Assembly (NCBI GenBank): GCA_947629595.1
Contig: CANREI010000013.1
Coordinates: 1-23,426, forward strand
DNA length: 23,426 nucleotides
From: an uncultured Alphaproteobacteria bacterium
GTDB taxonomy: Bacteria; Pseudomonadota; Alphaproteobacteria; CAAHEQ01; UBA3637
Reading direction: 5' to 3'
Shown: one piece after another, positions 7,178-15,326 of the stretch
Numbering within the stretch: the stretch's first letter is position 1
Layout of the letters: the number at the start of each line of letters is the position of its first letter
The notes under the pieces: model-generated
Told to the model about the DNA's origin: nothing
Database searches by the model: none
What the model saw: only the letters and a program-made list of their open reading frames with translations
Translations under genes and position numbers: made by a program

Positions 7178-9058
7178 TTAGTTTTCTCTTGAATTGTTGT
7201 TGCGTATGTTCATTTGCGTGTTTGCACTCTTTTCGGCACCGTTTCGAGCATTGCTTAACTGCCGTTGTTGTTGCATGACTTGTTGTTTTTTCTCATCATT
7301 GTCACGCTTTTTGTTTTCTAATTGTTGAGCTTTTGCCGTTAATTGGTCTTTGTTGTCATTATTAACGGGAACTTTGGTACCGTTCGGTAATTCCACAACG
7401 GGATTTTTTAAATTGCCTTTGACGGTTACTTTATCTAACGGATCTAATTGATTAGCGGCTTGTAAAGCTTCGTCGCGCAGTTTGGCTTGCTCCGATGTTT
7501 GTGCCGTTTTGGGCGCTGCCGCTTTCGGCACGGGTGCCTGTTGTTGCGGCTGCGGTGCCTGCTGTTGCATCGGCGGCGTTTGCTGTTGATGTTGCGCCAC
7601 CTGAACGGTTTGCATTTTCGCCGCTTGCGATGCCATTTCTTTTAATTCTTTTCCCATTAAAGCCAAACCCGTCGCTTCATAAGCAACGTTTTTAAAGGGC
7701 GGCACTTGCGCATAATGAGTCATATAAGTTGTATAGCGTTTCTTTTGTGCCCGCGTCATTTTATTAAAATCAATCGCGCCTTTTTCATTTTTCGGTAATC
7801 CGGCCGCAAAGTCGCGTTTTTCCTTTAATGCCTCCTCATATTTTGAATAAGGCCCTTTGGCGGGTATTTTTTTATAGGCGGGATCGTTTAACAGCCATTC
7901 TTGCGTGTCATGCGCTAAAATGGCCGCCAGTTTCGGCATACTTAACCCGTTGTTTCTTAAATTCGCATCAATAAATTCATGCCGCTTTGATTGCCGAATT
8001 TTATCGTTTTCTTTCATGTTGGCGTGAACTTGATTAAGCCATTCGGTTGCCATGTCAATCGGCGCCAAAAGAGCCAATTCCATTACTTGAAACATTAAAT
8101 CTTCGGGATTTTTGCCGGAACCGACTTTTTCAAGACGGCTTAACCCTTTTTCGAAAATTTTGGAGCTGTCAATGCTTTTTAAATCATCTTTGTTAACGGG
8201 CGCTTTGTCAAAATAACCGTTGCTGCCGTCACTTGTTTTCACATTAAAAGCTTCTTGCATTTCGGCTAAATCGGCTTGTTGCTTATCCGGCTCGGTAATG
8301 CCTTCTTTTAAGGCGGAATGAATTTCGGTGCCTTTTTGCACTTCGGCCTTCATTTCTTCCGGCGAGATCGGCTTTTCTTCCGATAACGGCACTTTTACCG
8401 TTTGTTGAGGCATTTGCGCTTGCGGTGCCTGTTGTATTTTCGGCATTTGTTGTTGCGCTTGCGGTGCCTGTTGTATTTTCGGCATCTGTTGTTGCGCTTG
8501 CGATGCCTCCTGCTTCGGCGGTTGTTGTGTCGCTTGCGCCGATTGCTGTTGCGGTGCCGATTGTTTCGACTGCGGCATTTGCGCTTGCGGTGCTTTTTCC
8601 GTTGGTGTTACGATTTGTTGCAATTTGTTTTCGGGTGATTTTTGTAAATCGTTCGCGTTTGTTTTTTCCGACTCTTTGAAAGCTTGCGGATATCTGTTTT
8701 GGGCCCAATCAACCCACGCCGATTTTTGAGCAAGGATGTTGGTTTCGCGCGGTGATAATGCTTCTCCTTTTTCCTTTTTATCATCAATTTTTTGAATAAC
8801 GGGAATCGTCTGTGCCAATCGTTGCACGTTTTGGCGGTTTTGAAGAGCCGATACCAGATTTTGCATTTCAGATGACGGGTATTGAGTCTTCAAGTCTTGA
8901 AGTTTTCCCTTATCGCCCGATTTGACGGCTTCGCTGGCCTGTTTCACTTGAATGTTGCGCGCCGCTTCCGGAAAGTATTTCATTGCTTCCGTTAAATCAA
9001 CCGTACTTTGTTGAATCAGTTGTTCTAATTGTTGCTCACTTATAAACGCTTTTGCCAT
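7178..9058 (-). CDS. Q-rich cytoplasmic protein containing a conserved domain shared with the protein at 17676-18461
   Basis: The 626-residue protein has no signal peptide or membrane segment. Residues 1-150 are helical. Residues 150-225 are low complexity with 13-residue QMPKIQQAPQAQQ-type repeats. Residues about 280-483 form a domain that aligns end to end with the 261-aa protein at 17676-18461: both have NGY[FL]D, the KNP[ED]DL stretch, LNQ plus NMKEN, WLLNDPAY, GPY[ST]KY, FAA.LPK, IDF..MT.AQK.RYTTY. The remainder is Q/P-rich and basic. I do not know its function. A strong RBS (CAAGGAGAATT) and a near-perfect promoter (9091-9118) precede the ATG, making this the first gene of the minus-strand operon. 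Confidence 0.85.
   Translation of the reverse strand: MAKAFISEQQLEQLIQQSTVDLTEAMKYFPEAARNIQVKQASEAVKSGDKGKLQDLKTQYPSSEMQNLVSALQNRQNVQRLAQTIPVIQKIDDKKEKGEALSPRETNILAQKSAWVDWAQNRYPQAFKESEKTNANDLQKSPENKLQQIVTPTEKAPQAQMPQSKQSAPQQQSAQATQQPPKQEASQAQQQMPKIQQAPQAQQQMPKIQQAPQAQMPQQTVKVPLSEEKPISPEEMKAEVQKGTEIHSALKEGITEPDKQQADLAEMQEAFNVKTSDGSNGYFDKAPVNKDDLKSIDSSKIFEKGLSRLEKVGSGKNPEDLMFQVMELALLAPIDMATEWLNQVHANMKENDKIRQSKRHEFIDANLRNNGLSMPKLAAILAHDTQEWLLNDPAYKKIPAKGPYSKYEEALKEKRDFAAGLPKNEKGAIDFNKMTRAQKKRYTTYMTHYAQVPPFKNVAYEATGLALMGKELKEMASQAAKMQTVQVAQHQQQTPPMQQQAPQPQQQAPVPKAAAPKTAQTSEQAKLRDEALQAANQLDPLDKVTVKGNLKNPVVELPNGTKVPVNNDNKDQLTAKAQQLENKKRDNDEKKQQVMQQQRQLSNARNGAEKSANTQMNIRNNNSREN
8416..8500 (-). repeat. 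39-bp tandem coding repeat (13 residues)
   Basis: The segment beginning GCGCTTGCGGTGCCTG starts at 8416 and again at 8455, with a partial third copy from 8494. It encodes the QAPQAQQQMPKI units in the low-complexity region of the 626-aa protein. Confidence 0.8.
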
Positions 9059-9090
9059 AACTTAATTCTCCTTGACATAAATATGGTTCT

Positions 9091-9118
9091 ATTATAGCAC
9101 ATTTTTACGGCTTGTCAA
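9091..9118 (-). promoter_or_regulatory. Near-consensus sigma70 promoter for the 9058-to-5076 operon
   Basis: On the minus strand, TTGACA (9113-9118) and TATAAT (9091-9096) are separated by 16 bases, with the ATG about 30 bases further on. Both hexamers are perfect. It begins just past the stop codon of the upstream gene at 9122, so the operon can be expressed independently of it. Confidence 0.85.
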
Positions 9119-9121
9119 ACG

Positions 9122-9757
9122 CTATATTTTCAATCCTTTTAAAAATTTGGCAATTTTTGCGTTTTCTTCTTTGGCGGCCTCCGGCGTTAAGATGGAATGC
9201 CCCGATGAATCGGTTGTGATAATGGGTGAAAAATAGGCCGGATTGGAAATGAGCGTATCATAAGCTTTTTTGGCATCTTTTCGATACATAATAAAGTAAC
9301 AGGACATCAGTTTATAGGCATCAATATGAAAATGTTGCGCATTGATTTGATCCCCGAAAGTGCGTACCAGCTCTTTTCGCCGGTTTTCCTCCTGCCGAAT
9401 TTCGTTTAAAACCCGTGTTGTTTCTTTCAATAACTCAACGTTGCGTTTGTAAATGGTTTCTTCCTGTTGTTTCAGCTTATATTCCATATAATCCAAAATA
9501 ATATCTTTCCAAAACGGTTGATCGTTATAGTTTTGTTGCACGATTCGCAAAATATCTTTCACTTCGCAGGTGTTAATATCTTTCACGCTGCATAAATAAG
9601 AAGCAATTGCGGCCGATTCTTTTTCAACCAACGTAACGGGAAAATTTTGAACGTTGTATTGCGTTATGTCAACGGTGAGTTGCGGGGCCGTCGATAAAAC
9701 GCTGCGTTGCGCATAAAGCCGGGAATATAAGCCGTAAAGAATATCATTTGCCGCCAT
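9122..9757 (-). CDS. Unrecognised soluble protein with central coiled-coil
   Basis: This 211-residue protein has a tyrosine-rich start (ANDILYGLYSRLYAQR), a long charged helix at about 85-135 (YMEYKLKQQEETIYKRNVELL onward, rich in E, K and R) likely to form a coiled coil, and a final helical portion with KEENAKIAKFLKGLKI. It has two cysteines near residues 56-64 (YLCSVKDINTCEV). It has no signal peptide or membrane segment. I do not recognise a family. The RBS (GAGGGAGGA) lies upstream of the ATG. It is transcribed divergently from the VirB6-like genes and heads toward the Q-rich operon, so a role alongside either is possible but not shown. Confidence 0.75.
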   Translation of the reverse strand: MAANDILYGLYSRLYAQRSVLSTAPQLTVDITQYNVQNFPVTLVEKESAAIASYLCSVKDINTCEVKDILRIVQQNYNDQPFWKDIILDYMEYKLKQQEETIYKRNVELLKETTRVLNEIRQEENRRKELVRTFGDQINAQHFHIDAYKLMSCYFIMYRKDAKKAYDTLISNPAYFSPIITTDSSGHSILTPEAAKEENAKIAKFLKGLKI

Positions 9758-9859
9758 GTTGTTTTTTCCTCCCTCGGATATTTTTTAAAATTTTTTGATC
9801 GTTTCATCGGTTGTTTCTTTCAGTATAAGCATAAATTTTAAAAAATCTACTAAAAAGTG

Positions 9860-9888
9860 TTGTCTTTTTTAAAAATATGGTGTATGAT
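9860..9888 (+). promoter_or_regulatory. Sigma70-type promoter for the VirB6-like gene cluster
   Basis: TTGTCT (9860-9865) and TATGAT (9883-9888) have a 17-base spacer and sit about 35 bases ahead of the ATG at 9924, which has an AAGGGG ribosome-binding site. The three VirB6-like genes that follow are spaced closely enough to be one transcript. Confidence 0.65.
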
Positions 9889-9923
9889 AGTAGTATAAGG
9901 TCAATTATTAAGGGGAAAAATCA

Positions 9924-11453
9924 ATGAAAAAACGTCTCTTTCTTATCTTAACCGTTTGTGTCGCATCGTTTTTATGTTTTGTCCCGTCCGAGGCGTATGC
10001 CGGCTTTTTGAGTAAATTGGGCGGTACAATTTTTGAAGGAATTATGGGTTTCTTGGGCTTTAATAGCGATTTAGACGGTTGGTGTTGGTTTTGCCCCATT
10101 GTTCGTACCTTGTTGGAAGGCGCCAATCGAATTGCCAAAGGTATTTATAGTGCAACCAAAGACGGCCTTTTAATGATTTTGGGTGTCGGCACGTTATTTT
10201 ATATTGCTTTTAAAGTAGGTGCCATGGTTGTTAAATTGCAGGAAGTTGATTTAATGCAATTTATGGGTGAAATGTTTAAAATTTTGGGACGCGTTATTAT
10301 TGCATCGGCTCTGTTAATGAATGCGCCGTTTGTTGTCGGTGAAATTATGACACCGTTTGTGGCTTATTCAAGTGAGTTTGCCATTAACGTTATCAATCAG
10401 GGAGAATCTGCCGTCAGCAATAAACTGTTTAAAAGCGTCAATAAAATGGTTGATTATAAAAATGATGCGAACGGTGAAGTCTCTAAGCTGAATAGTCAGA
10501 TTAACTACTGGAAGAGCACCGAACCGGGGAAAGAAAAACCCGGAGATGATTTTATCAGCCCGATAATGGTGAACGGTATGGTTTCCATTGTGGCCAAAAT
10601 TACGGCGAATTTGGTTGTCGGTTTGGCCGTGGGCTTGGTGTTGATTCTGTTCAGCGGTCTTTCTTCGTTGGTCTTTCCCGATTTACAAAGCATATTATCC
10701 GGCGGTGTTATTTTTATGTCTTTTGCCGTCTTATTTGTGACGGTTCCGTTTCAAATTGTCAATTTGGCCATTCAAATGGTGTTTGTGTTGACCTTGCTGC
10801 CGTTTTGGGTGGTGTTGTGGGTTTTCCCCGTGACGGCGCAATATACCAAAAAAGCATGGGATATGTTTGTGACAACCTGCTTATCCATTATGATTTTCGG
10901 TATTTTGGCGGCATTGGTTTTGCAATTGCTGGGCTATATGTTGCCGAACGCAGATGATATTTTGGGGTCCATGATTCCGGGCTATGATTTAATTGCCGGC
11001 AAAAAAGCCAGTGCTTTTTCTTCAAGCACGTTGTTAACATTGGCTTTGGGCTTCTTGTGTCGGGAGCTTTTGAAATCGGCACCCGAATTGGCTTCCCGTA
11101 TTACCAGCGTTTACGGTATTCAGGCCGGCGAGTCAATGGCGGCATCCATTTCTTCCGCCATTGCAAGCGGTGCGGCGGCCGGCGGTGCCATGTTCGGTTT
11201 GGCAAAAGCTTTTGGCGGTATGGGTGTTGATACGGCTCAATCAGTCGGTAAGAAAGGCAGTGAAACAATCAGAGGCCTATTCGGTTTGGAAGAAGGAAAG
11301 AGCTTGCAAGACAAATATTTGTTCGGCAGTTCCGGCAGTTCCGACTCCGGCTCCAAAGCCAGCACGCCGAGTACTTATCAGGCGCCGCAACAGTCGCAAG
11401 CCGCAACAAATACAACAACATCAACAACAACGTCGCAGCAGACGAATAAATGA
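9924..11453 (+). CDS. VirB6/TrbL-like type IV secretion membrane protein (copy 1)
   Basis: The 509-residue protein starts with a clear signal peptide (residues 1-26, ending AYA). The exported start of the mature chain carries C54-W-F-C57, and then a series of long hydrophobic helices runs from about residue 75 to 370, including GLLMILGVGTLFYIAFKVG and LPFWVVLWVFPVTAQYTKKA. The helix series with an internal soluble loop (residues about 145-215) and the LPFW...F..T..YTK.AW stretch are features of the VirB6/TrbL family, which forms part of the inner-membrane channel in type IV secretion and conjugation. A glycine/alanine-rich segment and an S/T/Q-rich disordered tail follow. The two next genes repeat the same plan. 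No VirB4, VirB8 or VirB10 is present in the window, so the machine it belongs to is not identified. Confidence 0.75.
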   Translation: MKKRLFLILTVCVASFLCFVPSEAYAGFLSKLGGTIFEGIMGFLGFNSDLDGWCWFCPIVRTLLEGANRIAKGIYSATKDGLLMILGVGTLFYIAFKVGAMVVKLQEVDLMQFMGEMFKILGRVIIASALLMNAPFVVGEIMTPFVAYSSEFAINVINQGESAVSNKLFKSVNKMVDYKNDANGEVSKLNSQINYWKSTEPGKEKPGDDFISPIMVNGMVSIVAKITANLVVGLAVGLVLILFSGLSSLVFPDLQSILSGGVIFMSFAVLFVTVPFQIVNLAIQMVFVLTLLPFWVVLWVFPVTAQYTKKAWDMFVTTCLSIMIFGILAALVLQLLGYMLPNADDILGSMIPGYDLIAGKKASAFSSSTLLTLALGFLCRELLKSAPELASRITSVYGIQAGESMAASISSAIASGAAAGGAMFGLAKAFGGMGVDTAQSVGKKGSETIRGLFGLEEGKSLQDKYLFGSSGSSDSGSKASTPSTYQAPQQSQAATNTTTSTTTSQQTNK

Positions 11454-11479
11454 TAATACGATAAAAAAAAGGGCAGACA

Positions 11480-12814
11480 ATGGTTTATTTGAAAAAAATT
11501 CGTTGTTCTATCGAAAAACTTTCAAAAGGAATGTTTTTATTGTCCCTTCTGTTTTTGGGCGGTTGTTCAACGAATATCGATGCCAGAATGATTACCCAGC
11601 TCTTATTGGCCAAGGAAGAAAATTGTTGGCCGTGTACCATGTATAAAGTTATCTGGGAAGCCATCGGAAGATTGGTTTCAACGGCTTATGACGAGCTATG
11701 CGGTGATGCATTGATTATGTTGGGTATCGGTTTGTTATTTTGGATTTGTTTTACGGTCGGAAAATTGGTTGTTTCGATTAAAGAACCGAACTTAAAAGAT
11801 TTTATCAGCAATATGGCCGGCGTTCTTTTTAAAGCCATGGTTGTTGCCGTTATTTTATCACTTCCTTCATATACAATTTACTGTTTGGATTTTATTGTCA
11901 GAAATGTGTTGGAAGCTTTTATCAATTTAACTTTGAATATTATGTTTTCGAATTCGACCATTGCCAAAAGTTTGGCAACGGGGCATGTGTATGAAGGCGA
12001 TATTGTTTCAACCGTTTCCGGTGCGGGAAATATTCTCTTTACCACCGATATCGGCCATCAGATACAAGACTTGGTTTATCGTATTTATGTCGGTTTTCAC
12101 GGCGGCATGAGTTTGGGCGTTAATTTAATTTTTCAAACGGATCCGGCTTTAATTGCAACGGGTTTGTTCGTAACGGCCGTTTTCTTTTATTTAATGCTGA
12201 TTATTCCGCTGTTGTTCATTGAAGCCTTCGCTTTGTTGGGGGCGGTCATCGTGTTTTTCCCGCTGGCGTTGGTGTTGTATGTTTTTCCCTCTACAAAGGC
12301 TTACGTGGTTCCCATGTGGAAAGTGTTGTTTGTTTCCATGGCGCAAATTTTGGTCACCGGTGTTTATATGGCGGTGATGATTCATGTGGTACAGGTGTTT
12401 TCGGATAATATTCTGTCACCGAGCAGTATTTTATCCGATCCGCTTTTGTTAATGAATTTGAAAAATATGAAAGATCAGTTTTTGGCATTTTGCGCATTGG
12501 CCTATATTATGTATCGTATGTCCAAAGATATTCCGAACATTTCTTCCAAATTGTTGGGTGACTTTAACCGCTCCATGATGTTGGCCGGTGTTACGAAAGC
12601 CCTCAACTTCGGTAAAAATATCGGTTTGGCGATGGGTGGTGCCGCTTTGGCGGGAACCGGCGTTGCGGGCGGTGTCGGTCTTTCCATGATGATGAGCGGC
12701 GGCAAGGGAATGATGGAAACAACACGCAATCCTGACGGACAAGGCGGTTCTTCCGGATTAAGTACGGCGGAACAGGCGCAACAGGCACAACAGGCTGCTG
12801 CCAAGCAGAAGTAA
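11480..12814 (+). CDS. VirB6/TrbL-like protein with lipoprotein signal (copy 2)
   Basis: The 444-residue protein has the same layout as its neighbours: an exported N-terminus with C49-W-P-C52, then helices beginning near residue 65 (DALIMLGIGLLFWICFTVGKLVV), a middle loop, then further helices including FFPLALVLYVFPSTKAY, and a G/A-rich to Q/A-rich tail. Its signal sequence ends in LFLGGC (C29), a lipobox, so the mature protein is likely lipid-anchored. Lipoprotein signals on VirB6-like polytopic proteins are unusual, although VirB7 is a lipoprotein in classical systems. It starts 26 bases after copy 1 with a weak AAGGGCAG site and ends 15 bases before copy 3, consistent with one operon. Confidence 0.75.
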   Translation: MVYLKKIRCSIEKLSKGMFLLSLLFLGGCSTNIDARMITQLLLAKEENCWPCTMYKVIWEAIGRLVSTAYDELCGDALIMLGIGLLFWICFTVGKLVVSIKEPNLKDFISNMAGVLFKAMVVAVILSLPSYTIYCLDFIVRNVLEAFINLTLNIMFSNSTIAKSLATGHVYEGDIVSTVSGAGNILFTTDIGHQIQDLVYRIYVGFHGGMSLGVNLIFQTDPALIATGLFVTAVFFYLMLIIPLLFIEAFALLGAVIVFFPLALVLYVFPSTKAYVVPMWKVLFVSMAQILVTGVYMAVMIHVVQVFSDNILSPSSILSDPLLLMNLKNMKDQFLAFCALAYIMYRMSKDIPNISSKLLGDFNRSMMLAGVTKALNFGKNIGLAMGGAALAGTGVAGGVGLSMMMSGGKGMMETTRNPDGQGGSSGLSTAEQAQQAQQAAAKQK

Positions 12815-12829
12815 GGAGAAAGAGAAAAT

Positions 12830-14887
12830 ATGAAACACATTATCCGACTTTTCTTCTTTGTGTGCTTCATCGCTATGGGGCGTCTTCTTTCGCAACTTCA
12901 TTTGGGAAACGGACAAACGATTTTTTGGATTTGTTTCGGATTAACGCTGATGATTGGCAGTGGTGCTTATTTTTATTTTGTGCGTGTCAAAAAGCATAAA
13001 TTGTCGGTGTTGATCGGTGCTGCCGTTTTTGCAACGTGCTTGTTTTCCGGCTCAATCGGTTACGCGGATAGTGTGAGCGTGAGTAATTTGGGACAGGCAG
13101 AAAAACTGGATGAGTATAAAAGTTGGGTTTCTTCGTTTGAAAGCCAAATAAAAAATGATAACACATTGAAAGATTATGACAGCATTATGGACGGGACAAA
13201 AGTTCCCTCCATCAACGGTGAGACGGCGCAGGCAGCATCACGCGCCAATTTAGCTTGTCAAATGCTGGAATACGGTGACAGCAACGAAAAGGGTTCTTAC
13301 GAGGATACTTGCGAAAATGCCAAAAAATATACCGATATTATGGGAAAAGTTTATAACAGTATGGGATCGGGATGCAGTCCTATTGCCAGTATCGTCAAAA
13401 ACATATTGAATAAAGATTCTTGTTGGCCGTGTGACGTAACGGCACTGGTTATCAACTCTATTCAGATGATTGCAAAAGACTCACATTCTGTTATGACAAA
13501 GGCAGCGCTTAATTTAATGGGCGGCTTGTTCTTGTTATGGTTGGCTTATGTAACGTTGGTGTTTTTCGGCAAATTCGGTTTTGCGCGTATTTCCGAATAT
13601 TTGACAAATGTTTTAAATAAAGCCATTCTTGTTTTAATTGTTGCCGCATTCTTGCATATGCCGGTGGCAGAAATTTATTCTTATACCGTTTCACCGTTTG
13701 TGCAGTTTACGGCGGGTTTAACGAAGGTGTTTTCCGATCAGGGCAGAGTAGCGGTAAAAGAAGCGGGCAGCACATTAAACATATTACAAAAAATTATTAC
13801 CGGCGGCGCAAATCCGAAATGCAAATATTGCAGTAATATGACTGCTTCAACGACCGATACAACGGCATTTTTGGATCAAGCCTCCGTAAACGGCTTATTA
13901 TGTACCGTTTGTACGGTTTATCATCAGGTTGCGCCGATGATCAGTTTAGGGCAAGGGCTTTCCTGCTTTTCGGGCATGTCTCAAAAATCAAACAGTGACA
14001 GCAGTACAATCGGCGGTACTTCCTCGTTCGGCGTTCCGCGAATCGGTGCTTTGTTAGCCGGTACGGCCATTGTGTTGGTTTTCTCGTTTTTAATGTTTTT
14101 GATTGCCTATTATATCATTTCTTCGGTGTTGCAATTAGGTTTTGTTATTATTTTGTTGCCGTTTTGGATGGTGGCCTTTGTCTTTAAGGCAACACGGGAA
14201 TATACCAAAAATGCGTGGACATTGGTTTTGCACGCGATGGGAACATTAATGTCACTGTCGATAAACGTTGCCTTGGTGATGGTCGGATTTAGCGAATTGT
14301 TATCCGGAAAAGTCGGGCTTGCGCTCGGTTGGGGTATTATTTCCGGCTCGCCGACAACCGTGATGGATGCTTTTACGGGAGCTGAAATTTTTCAATCTCA
14401 AAGTGAGGGAGACGGATCATTCTTCTCGGGATTGACGGATAAGCTTATCGATTTTGCCGTTGATCAGGCGATCGGTATGTCACCCACGCATGCTATTTTG
14501 CTGTTGGTTGCTTATGCTTTCTTATCTATTACCATGGTCAGCAACACTTCATTTTTTGTGGAACGTATTTTAGATGCATGGATTAACAGAGATTCCAACG
14601 CACAAGGAGAATTAACGGCCGGAATTGTGGCTGCCGGTAAAGGTGTCGGATCGATATCGCGATTGGGGGCTGCGGGTGTCGGTGCCGCTACGGGTGCGGT
14701 GTCGGCCAGTTATTCGCGTATGCGTGATAAAGTGAATAAACAGCGTGCCGAAGCGGCGCAAGGAAGCAAAGCGCACACACCCAATGCGTATGGAAATACG
14801 GCTGCCGAAGTTATTAACCGTAATGTTTTCGGATGGGAAGATAAGAAATCCTCGAATAAATCAACGGATCAATCGACGAAGAAATAA
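12830..14887 (+). CDS. VirB6/TrbL-like protein (copy 3, longest)
   Basis: The 685-residue protein starts after a strong AAGGAG site. Three hydrophobic stretches occur in the first about 80 residues, the last ending SIGYA, which could act as an internal signal. An exported region of about 120 residues contains several cysteines and then the shared motif SC198-W-P-C201. The VirB6-like helices follow (LNLMGGLFLLWLAYVTLVFFG onward). A cysteine-rich loop (CKYCSN, LLCTVCTVY) interrupts the helices, and the late segment LPFWMVAFVFKATREYTKNAW matches the conserved LPFW...YTK.AW stretch of copy 1. The tail is basic and serine-rich. Together with the two preceding genes it makes a tandem VirB6 trio comparable to the multiple VirB6 copies of Rickettsiales systems. 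Confidence 0.75.
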   Translation: MKHIIRLFFFVCFIAMGRLLSQLHLGNGQTIFWICFGLTLMIGSGAYFYFVRVKKHKLSVLIGAAVFATCLFSGSIGYADSVSVSNLGQAEKLDEYKSWVSSFESQIKNDNTLKDYDSIMDGTKVPSINGETAQAASRANLACQMLEYGDSNEKGSYEDTCENAKKYTDIMGKVYNSMGSGCSPIASIVKNILNKDSCWPCDVTALVINSIQMIAKDSHSVMTKAALNLMGGLFLLWLAYVTLVFFGKFGFARISEYLTNVLNKAILVLIVAAFLHMPVAEIYSYTVSPFVQFTAGLTKVFSDQGRVAVKEAGSTLNILQKIITGGANPKCKYCSNMTASTTDTTAFLDQASVNGLLCTVCTVYHQVAPMISLGQGLSCFSGMSQKSNSDSSTIGGTSSFGVPRIGALLAGTAIVLVFSFLMFLIAYYIISSVLQLGFVIILLPFWMVAFVFKATREYTKNAWTLVLHAMGTLMSLSINVALVMVGFSELLSGKVGLALGWGIISGSPTTVMDAFTGAEIFQSQSEGDGSFFSGLTDKLIDFAVDQAIGMSPTHAILLLVAYAFLSITMVSNTSFFVERILDAWINRDSNAQGELTAGIVAAGKGVGSISRLGAAGVGAATGAVSASYSRMRDKVNKQRAEAAQGSKAHTPNAYGNTAAEVINRNVFGWEDKKSSNKSTDQSTKK

Positions 14888-15046
14888 ATATCAGGTTAAA
14901 AAAGGATGAGTTATCCGCAAAAACGGAGAGGAAAGAAATACCTCAAAATTTTCAAGCATATGAGAAAAGGCAAACGGCAAAAGTTTTGATGATAAAAACA
15001 GAGCCTCATCAATGAAAGGGGCGTGTTTTTGAAAAGCAGACATCAT

Positions 15047-15078
15047 AAAAAAAACCTTGGTTTCCCAAGGTTTTTTTT
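15047..15078. terminator. Bidirectional terminator between the VirB6-like cluster and tRNA-Leu
   Basis: CCTTGG (15055-15060) pairs with CCAAGG (15065-15070), extended by A8 on the left and T8 on the right, so it works in both directions. Between 14888 and 15046 I see no gene. Confidence 0.85.
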
Positions 15079-15079
15079 A

Positions 15080-15168
15080 TGGTGCGGAAAGCCGGAATCG
15101 AACCGGCACGGGAGCAAAGTCCCAACAGATTTTAAGTCTGTTGCGTCTACCAGTTCCGCCATATCCGC
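15080..15168 (-). tRNA. tRNA-Leu, anticodon TAA
   Basis: On the minus strand the 89-base gene starts GCGGATATGGCGG and ends with an encoded CCA. It has a D-loop of the Leu type, an anticodon loop CTTAAAA giving TAA, a long variable arm, and a GGTTCGATTCC T-arm. The acceptor stem has one T-T mismatch (position 6). A -35/-10 pair lies just upstream and a terminator directly follows. Confidence 0.95.
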
Positions 15169-15187
15169 GTGGTAGAAAACAACTTGC

Positions 15188-15216
15188 TTTATATCTCATA
15201 ATTTAAAAATCGTCAA
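15188..15216 (-). promoter_or_regulatory. Promoter for tRNA-Leu
   Basis: On the minus strand, TTGACG (15211-15216) and TATAAA (15188-15193) are 17 bases apart, with the tRNA beginning about 20 bases later. Confidence 0.7.
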
Positions 15217-15266
15217 GAGTTTTTTTTCGATTTTATGAAAATTTTTTTTAAAAATGAAAATAATGC

Positions 15267-15296
15267 TTGATTCATGCTTCCTTTTTGTGCTATTTT
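15267..15296 (+). promoter_or_regulatory. Possible promoter for the SPOR/M50 gene pair
   Basis: TTGATT (15267-15272) and TATTTT (15291-15296) are separated by 18 bases upstream of the AAGGAG site and ATG at 15327. The match is partial. Confidence 0.4.
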
Positions 15297-15326
15297 CAAT
15301 TAAATTATATAAAAAGGAGCTTTTCT

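Noticed and set aside
8402..8679. Leucine/arginine- or alanine-rich plus-strand ORFs
   Set aside because: Shadows of the Q-rich repeats on the minus strand; composition is a by-product of repeated glutamine codons.
15080..15168. tRNA-Leu as an integration site for a mobile element
   Set aside because: No integrase and no repeat of the tRNA 3' end found in the window.
15267..15326. Longer TTG start for the SPOR-domain protein
   Set aside because: No ribosome-binding site precedes it, it overlaps a -35-like element, and the ATG at 15327 has a good AAGGAG at the correct distance.
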